Assembly: GCA_029239785.1 (NCBI GenBank)
Contig: JARBUG010000016.1
Location: 1-50,561, forward strand
Reading direction: 5' to 3'
Length of the DNA stretch: 50,561 nucleotides
DNA from: Symbiobacteriaceae bacterium
Lineage (GTDB): Bacteria; Bacillota; Sulfobacillia; Symbiobacteriales; Symbiobacteriaceae
Position 1 is the stretch's first letter. Each line of letters begins with the position of its first letter. The notes under the pieces were generated by a model. That model saw only the letters and a list, made by a program, of their open reading frames with translations, had not been told where the DNA came from and did not search any database. Of this stretch, positions 16,470 to 24,617 are shown one piece after another. The translations under genes and the position numbers were made by a program.

Positions 16470-17177
16470 TCAGGACCAGTCGACCAGCCCTCGCTCGCGA
16501 AAACTGACGAACCGGCGGTCTCCGATTACCAGGTGGTCTAGCACTTCTATTCCGAGGGTCCTTCCTGCTTCCTTGAGTCGGAGGGTGATCTCCCGGTCCT
16601 CACGGCTCGGGGTGGGATCACCGCTGGGATGGTTATGGGCGAGAATGATGGCGTGGGCGTTTCGCCTGATCGCCTGTTTGAAAATCTCTCTGGGATGGAC
16701 CAGCGTCGAAGTTTGGGTTCCCTCTGTTACTTCTTCGACACTGATCACGTGATTCTTTGCGTTCAACAAAATTACCATGAATTGTTCTTGGTCCAGCAGT
16801 GACATGCGCGGGGCGAGATGTTCGAAGACGGCTTTGGGATTGCTCACATCATAAACTTCCAACGGCTCCGCTTGTGCGCGAAGGCCCAGGTGGAGGGCCG
16901 CCACAACCTGACACAGCTTTGCATCGCCAATACCGGGCACCACCGAACGAACGTCGCCTTCCCTGAGCCGGAGCAGCCTTCCAAGCGGGTTTTTCGGATG
17001 CTGCCGTGCACAGTGCTGCAACAGTTGCTGAGCCAAATCGATCACCGAATGGCCCCGCACGCCGGTTCGCAGCAGAATGGCTAGTAACTCAGCGTTCGTC
17101 AGCGCCTCGGGCCCCTCTCGAAGCAGCTTCTCTCGCGGACGCTCCTCAACAGGCAGAAGCTTGACCGGTACTGACAA
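16470..17177 (-). CDS. radC: RadC/DUF2466 JAB-domain protein
   Basis: A 235-residue RadC-family protein: an N-terminal helix-hairpin-helix region (about 1-100, including ELLAILLRTGVRG) and a C-terminal JAMM/MPN+ metal site with HNHPSGDPTPSRED. The biochemical role is unsettled; the historic repair role of radC was not upheld. It sits between maf and mreB exactly as in B. subtilis. The TTG start at 17177 follows AAAGGGG. Spacing to maf is 26 bases, so it is in the same transcript. Confidence 0.92.
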   Translation of the reverse strand: MSVPVKLLPVEERPREKLLREGPEALTNAELLAILLRTGVRGHSVIDLAQQLLQHCARQHPKNPLGRLLRLREGDVRSVVPGIGDAKLCQVVAALHLGLRAQAEPLEVYDVSNPKAVFEHLAPRMSLLDQEQFMVILLNAKNHVISVEEVTEGTQTSTLVHPREIFKQAIRRNAHAIILAHNHPSGDPTPSREDREITLRLKEAGRTLGIEVLDHLVIGDRRFVSFRERGLVDWS

Positions 17178-17203
17178 CCACGTCGCCCCTTTCCGGGGCT
17201 TCC

Positions 17204-17770
17204 CTACAGAGCGTGTACGCCGAAGTGGGCAAGCATTTGAACCGTGCGGGAAAGGGGAAGCCCGACCACCGTAAAGTAGTCGCCTGCTATGGCGCTGATC
17301 ATGGCGCCGGCCCGGCCCTGAATGCCGTAGGCACCGGCTTTGTCCATCGGTTCGCCGGAATCGACATACCGCTCGATTTCACCCTGTTCGAGGGGACGGA
17401 ACTGAACGGTTGTGACTTCATGGCCGACCAGCTGCCGGTCACCCTTCACCAGAGCGATACCGGTCATAACCTGATGGCTCCGGCCAGACAGCGACTGCAG
17501 CATGGCAATGGCGTCGGCCCGGTCCTGCGGTTTGCCGAGGATGCGGTCGTCTACCACCACGATGGTGTCGGAGCCTATGACCAGAGCTTCCCCCTCACGG
17601 GCAGCCACATCGCTGGCCTTGGCCAGAGCCAGATGCTCCACCAGCTCCCCGGGCTTCATGGGCTCGGAGACCTGCTCGTCCACCTGGCTGGGAACCACAC
17701 GGAATGTAACGCCAATCTGCCGCAGAAGTTCCTGGCGGCGCGGCGATGCAGAAGCGAGTACGATGTCCAA
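17204..17770 (-). CDS. maf: Maf-family nucleoside triphosphate pyrophosphatase
   Basis: Maf proteins hydrolyse non-canonical or modified dNTP/NTP and act as a house-cleaning enzyme; in B. subtilis Maf affects septation. The SASPRR signature lies within the first 12 residues, then SDTIVVVDDRILGKP and YGIQGRAG follow. I place the start at TTG 17770 (188 residues): it has GAGGTGG upstream, gives the usual N-terminus DIVLASASPRR, and leaves the upstream DUF4321 gene intact. The longer frame to 17833 would overlap that gene. Confidence 0.9.
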   Translation of the reverse strand: MDIVLASASPRRQELLRQIGVTFRVVPSQVDEQVSEPMKPGELVEHLALAKASDVAAREGEALVIGSDTIVVVDDRILGKPQDRADAIAMLQSLSGRSHQVMTGIALVKGDRQLVGHEVTTVQFRPLEQGEIERYVDSGEPMDKAGAYGIQGRAGAMISAIAGDYFTVVGLPLSRTVQMLAHFGVHAL

Positions 17771-17789
17771 CCCTGTCCACCTCAGCAAA

Positions 17790-18038
17790 TCAGGTATTAC
17801 GAAGGGCGAGCCACAACGAGAGCACCAACCCAATTGCCCCTCCGACCGTTAGTTTGAGCGCAATGCCCAGGGTTAGAACCATAAAACCCAAGTTGATGTC
17901 GGTCGGGCTGAAACCGATAGGAATGAAGCTGTTCAGGAACCGAAGGGCTGGCACCTGCCCCGCCGCAGCCTGACCGAGGAGTTGACCGATAACGGTTCCG
18001 ATTAGCGTCCAAAGGAAAATCAGCCAGCCTCGACCCAC
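17790..18038 (-). CDS. DUF4321 family small membrane protein
   Basis: An 82-residue protein with two or three hydrophobic segments (about 4-22, 45-60, 62-80) and the central PTDINLGFMVLTLGIALKL. It matches the DUF4321 family, often found directly upstream of maf in Clostridia. The function is unknown; position in the wall-synthesis cluster suggests an envelope role. The GTG start follows GAGGAGG at ideal spacing. It is the first gene of the maf-radC-mreBCD transcript, just behind a good promoter. Confidence 0.82.
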   Translation of the reverse strand: MGRGWLIFLWTLIGTVIGQLLGQAAAGQVPALRFLNSFIPIGFSPTDINLGFMVLTLGIALKLTVGGAIGLVLSLWLALRNT

Positions 18039-18153
18039 GAAGATGCCTCCTCAAATGATTCGCTGCCCGTGCCGTCCGTATGACGGCGACAAACTCAAAA
18101 AGGTTTCGGGGCAGAGGAAGCAAATTCCTTCGCCGTTTTTCCTGTCCGGATAA

Positions 18154-18182
18154 AGCATACCAAAGGTCCATTGAATTGGCAA
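18154..18182 (-). promoter_or_regulatory. Promoter of the DUF4321-maf-radC-mreBCD unit
   Basis: On the minus strand TTGCCA (18177-18182) and TATGCT (18154-18159) are 17 bases apart. It starts just after the SPOR gene terminator and about 110 bases before the DUF4321 start codon. Confidence 0.55.
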
Positions 18183-18199
18183 TATCTGCCAACGGACCA

Positions 18200-18237
18200 A
18201 AAAGAAGAAGACCGCCCCCATGGCGGGCGGTCTTCTT
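18200..18237 (-). terminator. Intrinsic terminator of the SPOR-domain gene
   Basis: A 13-bp perfect stem (18205-18217 with 18225-18237), seven-base loop, followed on the minus strand by TTTTT. Confidence 0.88.
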
Positions 18238-18253
18238 CCGTGCGGTAAGGCCG

Positions 18254-19057
18254 TTATTTGCCGGCCTGGAACGCCATATACTGGTCAACCAGGCTCATGT
18301 ACTGGGAGACGGCGGCCTGGTACTCGTTGCTCGTAGGTTCGGCGTCGGCAATCCCTTCGATGGTCGTGGCGTTGGCGCTGGCGGTGGCGGCCATGGTGGC
18401 CATCTCCTTGACTTTGGCGTCCTGGCTGGTGCTCAGGGTGGCGGCCAGGTCATTGAGCGCCTTGCCCGACTCGGACAGCATGGCGGTATCCATCGCTCCG
18501 GCGCTCTCCAGCCAGACCGCCACTTCCTGCAGGTAGGTGTTCAGCAGATCCATGCTCTTCTTAAGGTCGGACTGCTTTTCGCCCGTGGCCACGGCAGGAA
18601 CGGCGTCGGGATTGTAACCAACGTTGATCTCACGGATAAGCGCCTTGTCGTAGCCCTTGATGGACTTGACCTTGGCCATGGCGGCTTCAGCGGAGGCCTT
18701 GTCCATGAACGGACCGACGTACACAGGAGTCAGGTTGTTCTTGGTCGCCCCAACCACGGGAGCCAGCTCCGCGGCGTTCATTTCGCGGACCGCCGTCATC
18801 CAGCTGCTCTTGGACCGGAACGCTCCGACCTGAACGAAACGGAGCTGGAACTCGCCAGGCTCTGTATAGGTCATCGTACCGGTGGTCGGATTGCCGCTGT
18901 TGCCATTCTCAGCGGTGCTGTTCCGGTCATTGATCAACTTGCCAATCATGTCGCCCGCGAGCCAGGCAGCCAGCAGGGCCAGGATGGTGGCCAGGATGAA
19001 GCCGCCGCCCCACCGATCCTTGATCCTCTGCTGCGCCGGACGTCCAAAACGATGCAT
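18254..19057 (-). CDS. Single-pass membrane protein with SPOR domain, SpoIIB-like by position
   Basis: The 267-residue product has a basic cytoplasmic N-terminus, one membrane segment (about residues 18-38), a short linker, and a SPOR domain (about 65-145: FQLRFVQVGAF at its first strand, PVYVGPFMDKASAEAAMAKV later). SPOR domains bind denuded glycan at septa. The C-terminal 110 residues are helical and Ala/Ser/Thr-rich. In B. subtilis the gene at this spot between folC and maf is spoIIB, also a membrane SPOR protein that acts in septal wall thinning during engulfment; the match in position and architecture suggests the same role, which is inference. The ATG at 19057 has GGGAGGGG upstream; the longer frame lacks a good start. 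Confidence 0.82.
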   Translation of the reverse strand: MHRFGRPAQQRIKDRWGGGFILATILALLAAWLAGDMIGKLINDRNSTAENGNSGNPTTGTMTYTEPGEFQLRFVQVGAFRSKSSWMTAVREMNAAELAPVVGATKNNLTPVYVGPFMDKASAEAAMAKVKSIKGYDKALIREINVGYNPDAVPAVATGEKQSDLKKSMDLLNTYLQEVAVWLESAGAMDTAMLSESGKALNDLAATLSTSQDAKVKEMATMAATASANATTIEGIADAEPTSNEYQAAVSQYMSLVDQYMAFQAGK

Positions 19058-19189
19058 GTTGTCCCCTCCCATATGGTTGGTCGTTGTCCCGCCGGTGGGA
19101 CGGCACGCGCCTGGTCGGCCATGGTTCCGGCCAGTTGCGTTCCGCCTTAGCGGGTCCTTTCTCCACACCATATGTGGACGAGGTACAGG

Positions 19190-20512
19190 TTATTCTTGTC
19201 CGCGCAAGACAACCTTTTTCGCGGTTGGGTCAAGCAGGTGGCGCCTCGCCGGACCGACTGTGTAGAAAGATCCGGTGATAACCACCACGTGCGACGGCCC
19301 CGCTGCGGCCAGCGCTGCATCAACGGCTGCGGCCACTCCCGGTTCAACGGCAGCGCCCGGGTACCCGAGTTCGGCGCAGAGCTCCGCCAGGCGCCCGGCC
19401 GCCAGCTGCCTGGGGCTCTCCGGCGTCGTGACCCACGTGCGCTCGGCCAGTTCCAGGAGTGGACGGGCCATTTCGGCAACGTTCTTGTCTGCGAGCGCGC
19501 CCAGCACCAGGCTGACCGGGCGCCCCGGGAAGTACTGCCCGACGGCCTCGGCCAGGGCCCGGCACTTGGCCGGGTTATGGGCGGCATCCAGCAGCACAAG
19601 CGGGCCGCCCGCCGTGGACAGCAACTCCATGCGCCCCGGCCACGACACAGCGGTGAACCCTGCCCGAATCGCCTCTTCCTTCAGCCCGCACAACTCCAGC
19701 ACCCGCAGGGCGATCGCTGCATTCTGCGCCTGGTGCTCCCCGAGCAGGGGCAGCCGGACACCCCGGTACCAGCCCCGGGCGCCCAGCAGATCCACCACCT
19801 GGCCCTCCGGCCCGAACAAGGCCACCCGGTAATCGCCCCGCCCAACCTCGGCCAGCACGGCGTTCTGGGCCTCCGCCTCCGCCCGAATGACATCGAGGGC
19901 GCCCGGGTGCTCGGTCCCGGTCACACAGGGCACCGCCGGCTTCATAATGCCGGCCTTCTCCCAGGCGATCTTCTCCTCGGTGCTACCCAGCCAGTCGGTG
20001 TGGTCCAGCCCGATGTTGGTAATGCATGTGACCGCCGGATTATCGATCACGTTGGTCGCATCATACCGGCCCCCCACACCCACCTCCAGCACGAGCCAAT
20101 CAACCTGATGGCGGGCGTAGTAGAGGAAGCCCAAGACCGTGGTCACTTCGAACTCGGTCGGCTGTTCATGCCCCTCGGCGACCATCGCATCAATATGACC
20201 CCGAAGCACCCCGACCAACTCGGCCAGCTCCGCCCCGGCCATGTCCACCCGGTCCACCTGAAACCGGTCCGTAAACCGCTCCAGCGAAGGCGAGGTATAC
20301 AGCCCGACCCGATGCCCCGCGGCCCGCAGCCCCGACTCCACCAGGGCCGCCACCGAGCCCTTGCCACTGGTCCCGGTAATGTGAACGATGCGCCCACACT
20401 TCCGGTCCGGACGCCCCGCCCGCCGCAGCAACTCCTGTGTCCGCTCCAGCCCAAGCTTCACCCCGAGCCGCTGCAGCCCATGTAGATATCCAACAGCCTC
20501 TGCATAGTCCAT
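19190..20512 (-). CDS. folC: Folylpolyglutamate synthase / dihydrofolate synthase
   Basis: FolC (440 residues) adds glutamate to folates and, in many bacteria, forms dihydrofolate from dihydropteroate. The Mur-ligase-type P-loop is GTSGKGS (residues 47-53), with LEVGVGGRYDATNV and VLLDAAHNPAK (substrate loop) further on. The ATG at 20512 sits 5 bases after GGGAGTGA; a GTG three codons upstream overlaps that site and is less likely. It follows valS as in B. subtilis but is separated from it by a terminator and an inverted-repeat element. The next gene is the SPOR protein, 132 bases away. Confidence 0.94.
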   Translation of the reverse strand: MDYAEAVGYLHGLQRLGVKLGLERTQELLRRAGRPDRKCGRIVHITGTSGKGSVAALVESGLRAAGHRVGLYTSPSLERFTDRFQVDRVDMAGAELAELVGVLRGHIDAMVAEGHEQPTEFEVTTVLGFLYYARHQVDWLVLEVGVGGRYDATNVIDNPAVTCITNIGLDHTDWLGSTEEKIAWEKAGIMKPAVPCVTGTEHPGALDVIRAEAEAQNAVLAEVGRGDYRVALFGPEGQVVDLLGARGWYRGVRLPLLGEHQAQNAAIALRVLELCGLKEEAIRAGFTAVSWPGRMELLSTAGGPLVLLDAAHNPAKCRALAEAVGQYFPGRPVSLVLGALADKNVAEMARPLLELAERTWVTTPESPRQLAAGRLAELCAELGYPGAAVEPGVAAAVDAALAAAGPSHVVVITGSFYTVGPARRHLLDPTAKKVVLRGQE

Positions 20513-20544
20513 GTCAGTCACTCCCGGACATGAGACAGTTTATG

Positions 20545-20678
20545 GCCACGGATTTCACAGATTACACGGATTCCAAGGCAAATCACCCGTGGTCACTATT
20601 TGTATATTTGACCCGGAATAACGTACCTGGGTAATCCGTGTTTGATCCTAAATCCGTGTAATCCGTGAAATCCGTGGC
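20545..20678. repeat. Inverted-repeat element with 28-base arms built of 9-nt units
   Basis: Left arm 20545-20572 and right arm 20651-20678 are complementary with one mismatch. Each arm consists of three tandem 9-nt units of the type CACGGATTT / CACAGATTA / CACGGATT. The 78-base centre is AT-richer than its surroundings and contains one more partial unit near 20631. I recall this sequence type as a dispersed repeat in many unrelated bacterial genomes, but did not search. It lies in the valS-folC gap and has no reading frame. Confidence 0.85.
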
Positions 20679-20689
20679 TAAATAACTCC

Positions 20690-20735
20690 AAAAAAACCCG
20701 CAGGGAAAAGGCCCAGGGTTCCCCCCAGGCCCCAC
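20690..20735 (-). terminator. Putative terminator of valS
   Basis: After the valS stop the minus strand has a GGCC(T)GGG/CCC(T)GGGCC hairpin, TTTT, then CCCTGCGGG and a run of seven T near 20690-20697. The two elements together look like an intrinsic terminator, though the stem is imperfect. Confidence 0.5.
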
Positions 20736-20748
20736 CCCCGCCGATAAG

Positions 20749-23490
20749 CTAGAGTTTCCGCAACATCGCCAGCCGGGCATTCACCGAAGTCAGCTTCTCC
20801 TCCAGAGCCGCCGCCTCTTCCCGGGTCTTCTCGATCACTTCCGGCTTCGCCTTCGCCAGGAAGCCCTCGTTCCCCAGCTTCCCGCGCAGCTTCGCCAGCT
20901 CCGCCTCGGTCGCCGCGGCCTCCTTGGTCATCCGCTCGATCTCCTTGGGCACATCGATCAGGCCGCCCACCGGCACATACACCTCGACACCCGCCAGCAC
21001 GGCGGTGGCGGCGTTCGCCGGCTTCTCCTCGGTCGCCATCTGAATCGTCAGGTTCGCCGTCCGGCCCAGGCTCTCGATGAATGACCGCCCCTGCGTAAGC
21101 GTAGCCAGCGCATCGTCCGAGGTCGCCATCAACACGGCGTCAATCTTCGCATGCTCGCCCAGGCGGAACTCCGCCCGAATCGACCGCAGCGCCTTGATCG
21201 AATCGATGATCAGGCCCATGCGGGTGGCGGCCTCCTGGTCCTCCCACCCGGCCAGCGGCGTCGGGTAAGGCGCCACGGCTATCGACGGCTCCAGCTCGCT
21301 CTGACCGCTCTGCCGGGCGATCTCCCCGGCAATATCGATCAGCTCAGACTGCGCCGGCAGCTTCTGCCAGATCTCCTCCGTAATGAATGGCATGAACGGA
21401 TGGAGCAGCCGCAGCGTGCCCTCCAGCACAATCGCCAGGGTCTCCTGGGCGGCAACGCGGCTGGCGTCCTCCTTGTTGTACAGGCGGGGCTTCACCAGCT
21501 CGATATACCAGTCGCAGAACTCGCTCCAAATGAAGTCGTAGATCGCCCGGGCGGCCTCGCCGTACTGGTACTCATCCAGCAGGCGGTACACGTCCTTGGT
21601 CGTCTCGTTGAACCGGTGCCGGATCCACCGGTCGGTCACGTTCAAGGCGCTCTCATCCACGGGCGCCTCGGCTTCCCAATCCTCCAGGTTCATCAGCACA
21701 AAGCGGCTGGCGTTCCAGAGCTTATTGGCGAAGTTCCGGGCAGCCTCCACCCGATCCCAGTAGAAGCGGCTGTCGTTGCCCGGCGTGTTGCCGGTCACCA
21801 GCATGAAGCGCAGCGCATCGGCGCCATACTTCTCGATCACATCCAGCGGGTCAACGCCGTTGCCCAGCGACTTCGAGAACTTCCGGCCCTGGCTGTCACG
21901 AATCAAACCATGCAGCACCACGGTATGGAACGGAATCTTATCCGTCAACTCCAGGCTGGAGAAGATCATCCGGGCCACCCAGAAGAACAGGATGTCGTAG
22001 CCCGTGATCAGCACATCGTTCGGGAAGAAGTACTTGAAGTCCTTGGCATCCTCATTCGGCCAGCCCATCGTGGAGAAAGGCCACAGCGCCGACGAGAACC
22101 AGGTGTCCAGCGCGTCCTCATCCTGCTTGATGTTCTTACTGCCGCAGTGGGAGCAGGCCGTCGGATCTTCCGTCTCGCAGGTCTGACCGCCGCAGTCGGC
22201 GCAGTACCACACCGGAATCCGGTGGCCCCACCAAATCTGCCGCGAGATGCACCAGTCCTGAATGTTCTCCATCCAGTGGAGATAGACCTTATGGAACCGC
22301 TCCGGCACGATCTTGATCTGGCCATCGGCCACCACCTTGGCGGCGGGCTCGGCCAGGGGCTTCATCTTCACGTACCACTGCCGAGAAATGACCGGCTCCA
22401 GAATCGAACCGCAGCGATCGCAGCAGCCCACCGAGTGCTTGTGCGGCTCGATCTTCACGAGCCAGCCCTCTTCCTCGGCGGTGGCGATGATCGCCTTGCG
22501 GCACTCGAACCGGTCCATGCCTGCATACCGGGGGCCGGCGGCTTCGGTCATCTTGCCGTCCAGGCCGATCACCTGGGGCATCTCCAGGTTGTGGCGCAGG
22601 CCAATCTCGAAGTCGTTCGGGTCATGGAACGGCGTGATCTTCACGCAGCCCGTGCCAAACTCCTTATCCACGTAGGCGTCGGCGATGATGGGGATCTCAC
22701 GGCCGTTGGCCGGATGACACAGCATCTTGCCCACCAGGGCGGTGTAGCGCTCATCGTCGGGGTTGACGGCCACGGCGGTATCGCCCAGCATCGTCTCCGG
22801 GCGGGTGGTCGCCACTTCCACGTAACCGCTGCCATCCGCCAGGGGGAAGCGGAGGTGCCAGAAGAAGCTGTCCTTCTCCTCGTACGCCACCTCAATGTCG
22901 GAGAGCGCCGTCATATCCTTCGGGCACCAGTTCGTAATGCGGGTGCCCTGATAAATCAGGCCCTTCTTGTACAGCTGCACGAAGAACTCACGCACGGCCT
23001 TGGAGCAGCCCTCGTCGTACGTGAAGCGCTCCCGGCTCCAGTCCACCGACACGCCCAGCTTACGCAGCTGGCCGTTGATGAAGTCGCCCTTCTCTTCCTT
23101 CCACTGCCAGACCTTCGCCACGAACTTCTCGCGGCCCATCTCCTGCCGCGAGGGTCCGCCCTGCTTGCGCAGTTCATCTTCCACCCGCACCTGGGTCGCC
23201 AGACCGGCATGGTCGGTGCCAGGCAGGTAGAGCGTGGGCCGGCCCTGCATCCGCTTCCAGCGCACCATAATGTCAATCATGGTATTGTTCAGGGCATGGC
23301 CCATGTGCAGCACGCCCGTCACGTTGGGCGGCGGAATCACGATGGTGTAAGGCTGCTTGCCCTCCACCACGGGCGCCTGATAAAACTTGCCGTTCTGCCA
23401 GAAACGATACCGTTCATCTTCCACAAGCTTGGGGTCGTACTTCGAAGCCAGTTCCGTCGTGGGGCTCTGCTGTTCCTCGGACACGGTCAT
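20749..23490 (-). CDS. valS: Valyl-tRNA synthetase
   Basis: The 913-residue class Ia synthetase charges tRNA-Val. The HIGH-type motif is HMGH (residues 62-65) after PPPNVTG; the KMSKS-type motif is KFSKS before LGNGVDPLDVIEKYG. The editing domain (CP1) lies between, with TTRPETMLGDTAVAVNP, and two CxxC pairs (CCDRCGS and CADCGG/CSHCGS) resemble zinc-binding sites. The C-terminal coiled coil that binds tRNA-Val covers about the last 65 residues. The ATG at 23490 lies very near AGGAGG; GTG two codons later has better spacing and may be the true start. Expression is controlled by the T-box leader upstream. Confidence 0.97.
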   Translation of the reverse strand: MTVSEEQQSPTTELASKYDPKLVEDERYRFWQNGKFYQAPVVEGKQPYTIVIPPPNVTGVLHMGHALNNTMIDIMVRWKRMQGRPTLYLPGTDHAGLATQVRVEDELRKQGGPSRQEMGREKFVAKVWQWKEEKGDFINGQLRKLGVSVDWSRERFTYDEGCSKAVREFFVQLYKKGLIYQGTRITNWCPKDMTALSDIEVAYEEKDSFFWHLRFPLADGSGYVEVATTRPETMLGDTAVAVNPDDERYTALVGKMLCHPANGREIPIIADAYVDKEFGTGCVKITPFHDPNDFEIGLRHNLEMPQVIGLDGKMTEAAGPRYAGMDRFECRKAIIATAEEEGWLVKIEPHKHSVGCCDRCGSILEPVISRQWYVKMKPLAEPAAKVVADGQIKIVPERFHKVYLHWMENIQDWCISRQIWWGHRIPVWYCADCGGQTCETEDPTACSHCGSKNIKQDEDALDTWFSSALWPFSTMGWPNEDAKDFKYFFPNDVLITGYDILFFWVARMIFSSLELTDKIPFHTVVLHGLIRDSQGRKFSKSLGNGVDPLDVIEKYGADALRFMLVTGNTPGNDSRFYWDRVEAARNFANKLWNASRFVLMNLEDWEAEAPVDESALNVTDRWIRHRFNETTKDVYRLLDEYQYGEAARAIYDFIWSEFCDWYIELVKPRLYNKEDASRVAAQETLAIVLEGTLRLLHPFMPFITEEIWQKLPAQSELIDIAGEIARQSGQSELEPSIAVAPYPTPLAGWEDQEAATRMGLIIDSIKALRSIRAEFRLGEHAKIDAVLMATSDDALATLTQGRSFIESLGRTANLTIQMATEEKPANAATAVLAGVEVYVPVGGLIDVPKEIERMTKEAAATEAELAKLRGKLGNEGFLAKAKPEVIEKTREEAAALEEKLTSVNARLAMLRKL

Positions 23491-23504
23491 AACCTCCTCA
23501 AAAT

Positions 23505-23780
23505 GTGAAAAACCCCGGCTGTCCTATAAGGACGAGCCGGGGCTCGCGGTACCACCTTACTTCCCCCTTCCGCTTGAGGAAACGGATGGGGACTCTCTTG
23601 TGCTGTAACGGGCAGAACCCGGCGCTCCCTAGTGCGCCCGGCATGCCGGACCGTTCAGGAGAGCAGCATCAGCGGCGACCTTCACTCCGGCCTGCCCGGC
23701 AACCCTTACACCCGGTGGGGTTCCCTCGCTGGGGGCGGCTGTGGAGTTACTCCTCCGCGTCAACGCTATTCAACATATAT
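23505..23780 (-). ncRNA. T-box leader of valS
   Basis: On the minus strand the conserved T-box core AAGGTGGTACCGCG (23544-23557) is followed by a terminator hairpin, stem CCCCGGCT (about 23531-23538) with AGCCGGGG (23514-23521) and TTTTT. Upstream are the stem I elements GGAGTA, AGCGAGGGA and GGTGTAAGG. A GTC triplet in AAGGTCGCC (23677-23679) is a candidate Val specifier, not proven. Uncharged tRNA-Val should pair at the core and favour antitermination, raising valS expression. The leader is about 275 bases, normal for the class. Confidence 0.93.
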
Positions 23781-23786
23781 ACGCCT

Positions 23787-23815
23787 ATGATATGCCACCG
23801 ATTTCCACTTGTCAA
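23787..23815 (-). promoter_or_regulatory. Promoter of the valS T-box transcript
   Basis: A perfect TTGACA (23810-23815), a spacer of 17 and TATCAT (23787-23792) on the minus strand place the start near 23780, at the beginning of stem I. Confidence 0.85.
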
Positions 23816-23847
23816 TTGTGCGCAAACCGGTCTGGATGACTCCCACA

Positions 23848-24432
23848 TTATGCGCTTTGAGCCTGCTTCATATGCCAGCGCTGCCGGGTCAGGTTCATCA
23901 GCAGCACGGCAGCAGGGTCCTGTCGGCGAGCGCTCGGCTCCAAAATCGCCTGGCGCCGGAAACCCAGCTTCTCGTAAGTGCGAATCGCCCGGGTGTTGGT
24001 GATGAAAACCCGCAGATAGACCGACTCGAGGCCCATGCCGTCAAAGGCCGCCCCCAGTGCGGCACGCAGCGCGTCGGTCCCGTAGCCGTGGCTCCAATAG
24101 TTTTTGTCGCCAATACAAATGCGCAGTTCCGTCGAGCCGTTCCGCCAGTTCAAGTGCGCAAGCTCGACCTCGCCAATCAACTGGCCCTCCTGTGTGTCAA
24201 TCGCCCAGATGCGGCAGGTTCGGTCCCGGTTCAGGGAGCGGAACCAGTCGGTCACGTCGGTCTCCGCATACTTCCGCCCCATCAGGGCGATGATCTCGGG
24301 ATCGTCGTCCCAGGCCTGCAGGACCGGTAAATCGGCTGCAACAACTCGTCGGAGAATCGTCAGATGACCGGCCACCCGATCCAGTTCCGGGTCGGCCTTC
24401 CGCGACCGCTTACCCTTCGTGTCATTATCCAT
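23848..24432 (-). CDS. GNAT-family acetyltransferase, RimJ/RimL-like
   Basis: A 194-residue GNAT of the RimJ/RimL/PaiA-like class (Acetyltransf_3). Residues about 25-165 form the fold: RRVVAADLPVLQAWDDDPE at the N-terminal helix, IGDKNYWSHGYGTDALRAAL as the acetyl-CoA loop, and FITNTRAIRTYEKLGFRRQA at the C-terminal end. The first 20 residues are charged and may be disordered or reflect a start that is too far upstream, since the ribosome site before ATG 24432 is weak. The substrate is unknown. It lies alone between the valS promoter and marR. Confidence 0.85.
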   Translation of the reverse strand: MDNDTKGKRSRKADPELDRVAGHLTILRRVVAADLPVLQAWDDDPEIIALMGRKYAETDVTDWFRSLNRDRTCRIWAIDTQEGQLIGEVELAHLNWRNGSTELRICIGDKNYWSHGYGTDALRAALGAAFDGMGLESVYLRVFITNTRAIRTYEKLGFRRQAILEPSARRQDPAAVLLMNLTRQRWHMKQAQSA

Positions 24433-24481
24433 GCTTCAATCCAGCCCGTCCTCTGTTGTATGGTGGGGGATCATACAGATG

Positions 24482-24493
24482 CACAGCGCTGTG
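24482..24493. promoter_or_regulatory. 12-bp palindrome upstream of the RimJ/L-like gene
   Basis: CACAGCGCTGTG is a perfect dyad about 50 bases before the start codon at 24432. No promoter hexamers were recognised with it; it may be an operator, or chance. Confidence 0.25.
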
Positions 24494-24580
24494 ATTTCGG
24501 CGATATATCAGCCCGTACCTTTAGGGAATTCAAGGCGCGAACAGTCGCTTCTGACAGGGGGCCGGCATGAAACGAAATCA

Positions 24581-24609
24581 GGCAATCCCGCTCCCCAAGC
24601 GGAATCGCC
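24581..24609 (-). terminator. Terminator of the MarR-family gene
   Basis: Twelve continuous pairs, two of them G-U on the minus-strand RNA (24581-24592 with 24598-24609), lie 9 bases after the marR stop. The tail TGATTTCG is only weakly T-rich. Confidence 0.55.
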
Positions 24610-24617
24610 CGATGTCG

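Noticed and set aside
17771..17833. N-terminal extension of maf
   Set aside because: It would overlap the DUF4321 gene; the TTG at 17770 has a ribosome site and gives the normal Maf N-terminus.
20545..20678. CRISPR-like array made of short repeats
   Set aside because: The units are 9 nt, directly adjacent without spacers, and arranged as two inverted arms; there are no cas genes.
21151..23508. 785-codon plus-strand frame opposite valS
   Set aside because: It is an antisense shadow of valS and runs into the T-box leader.
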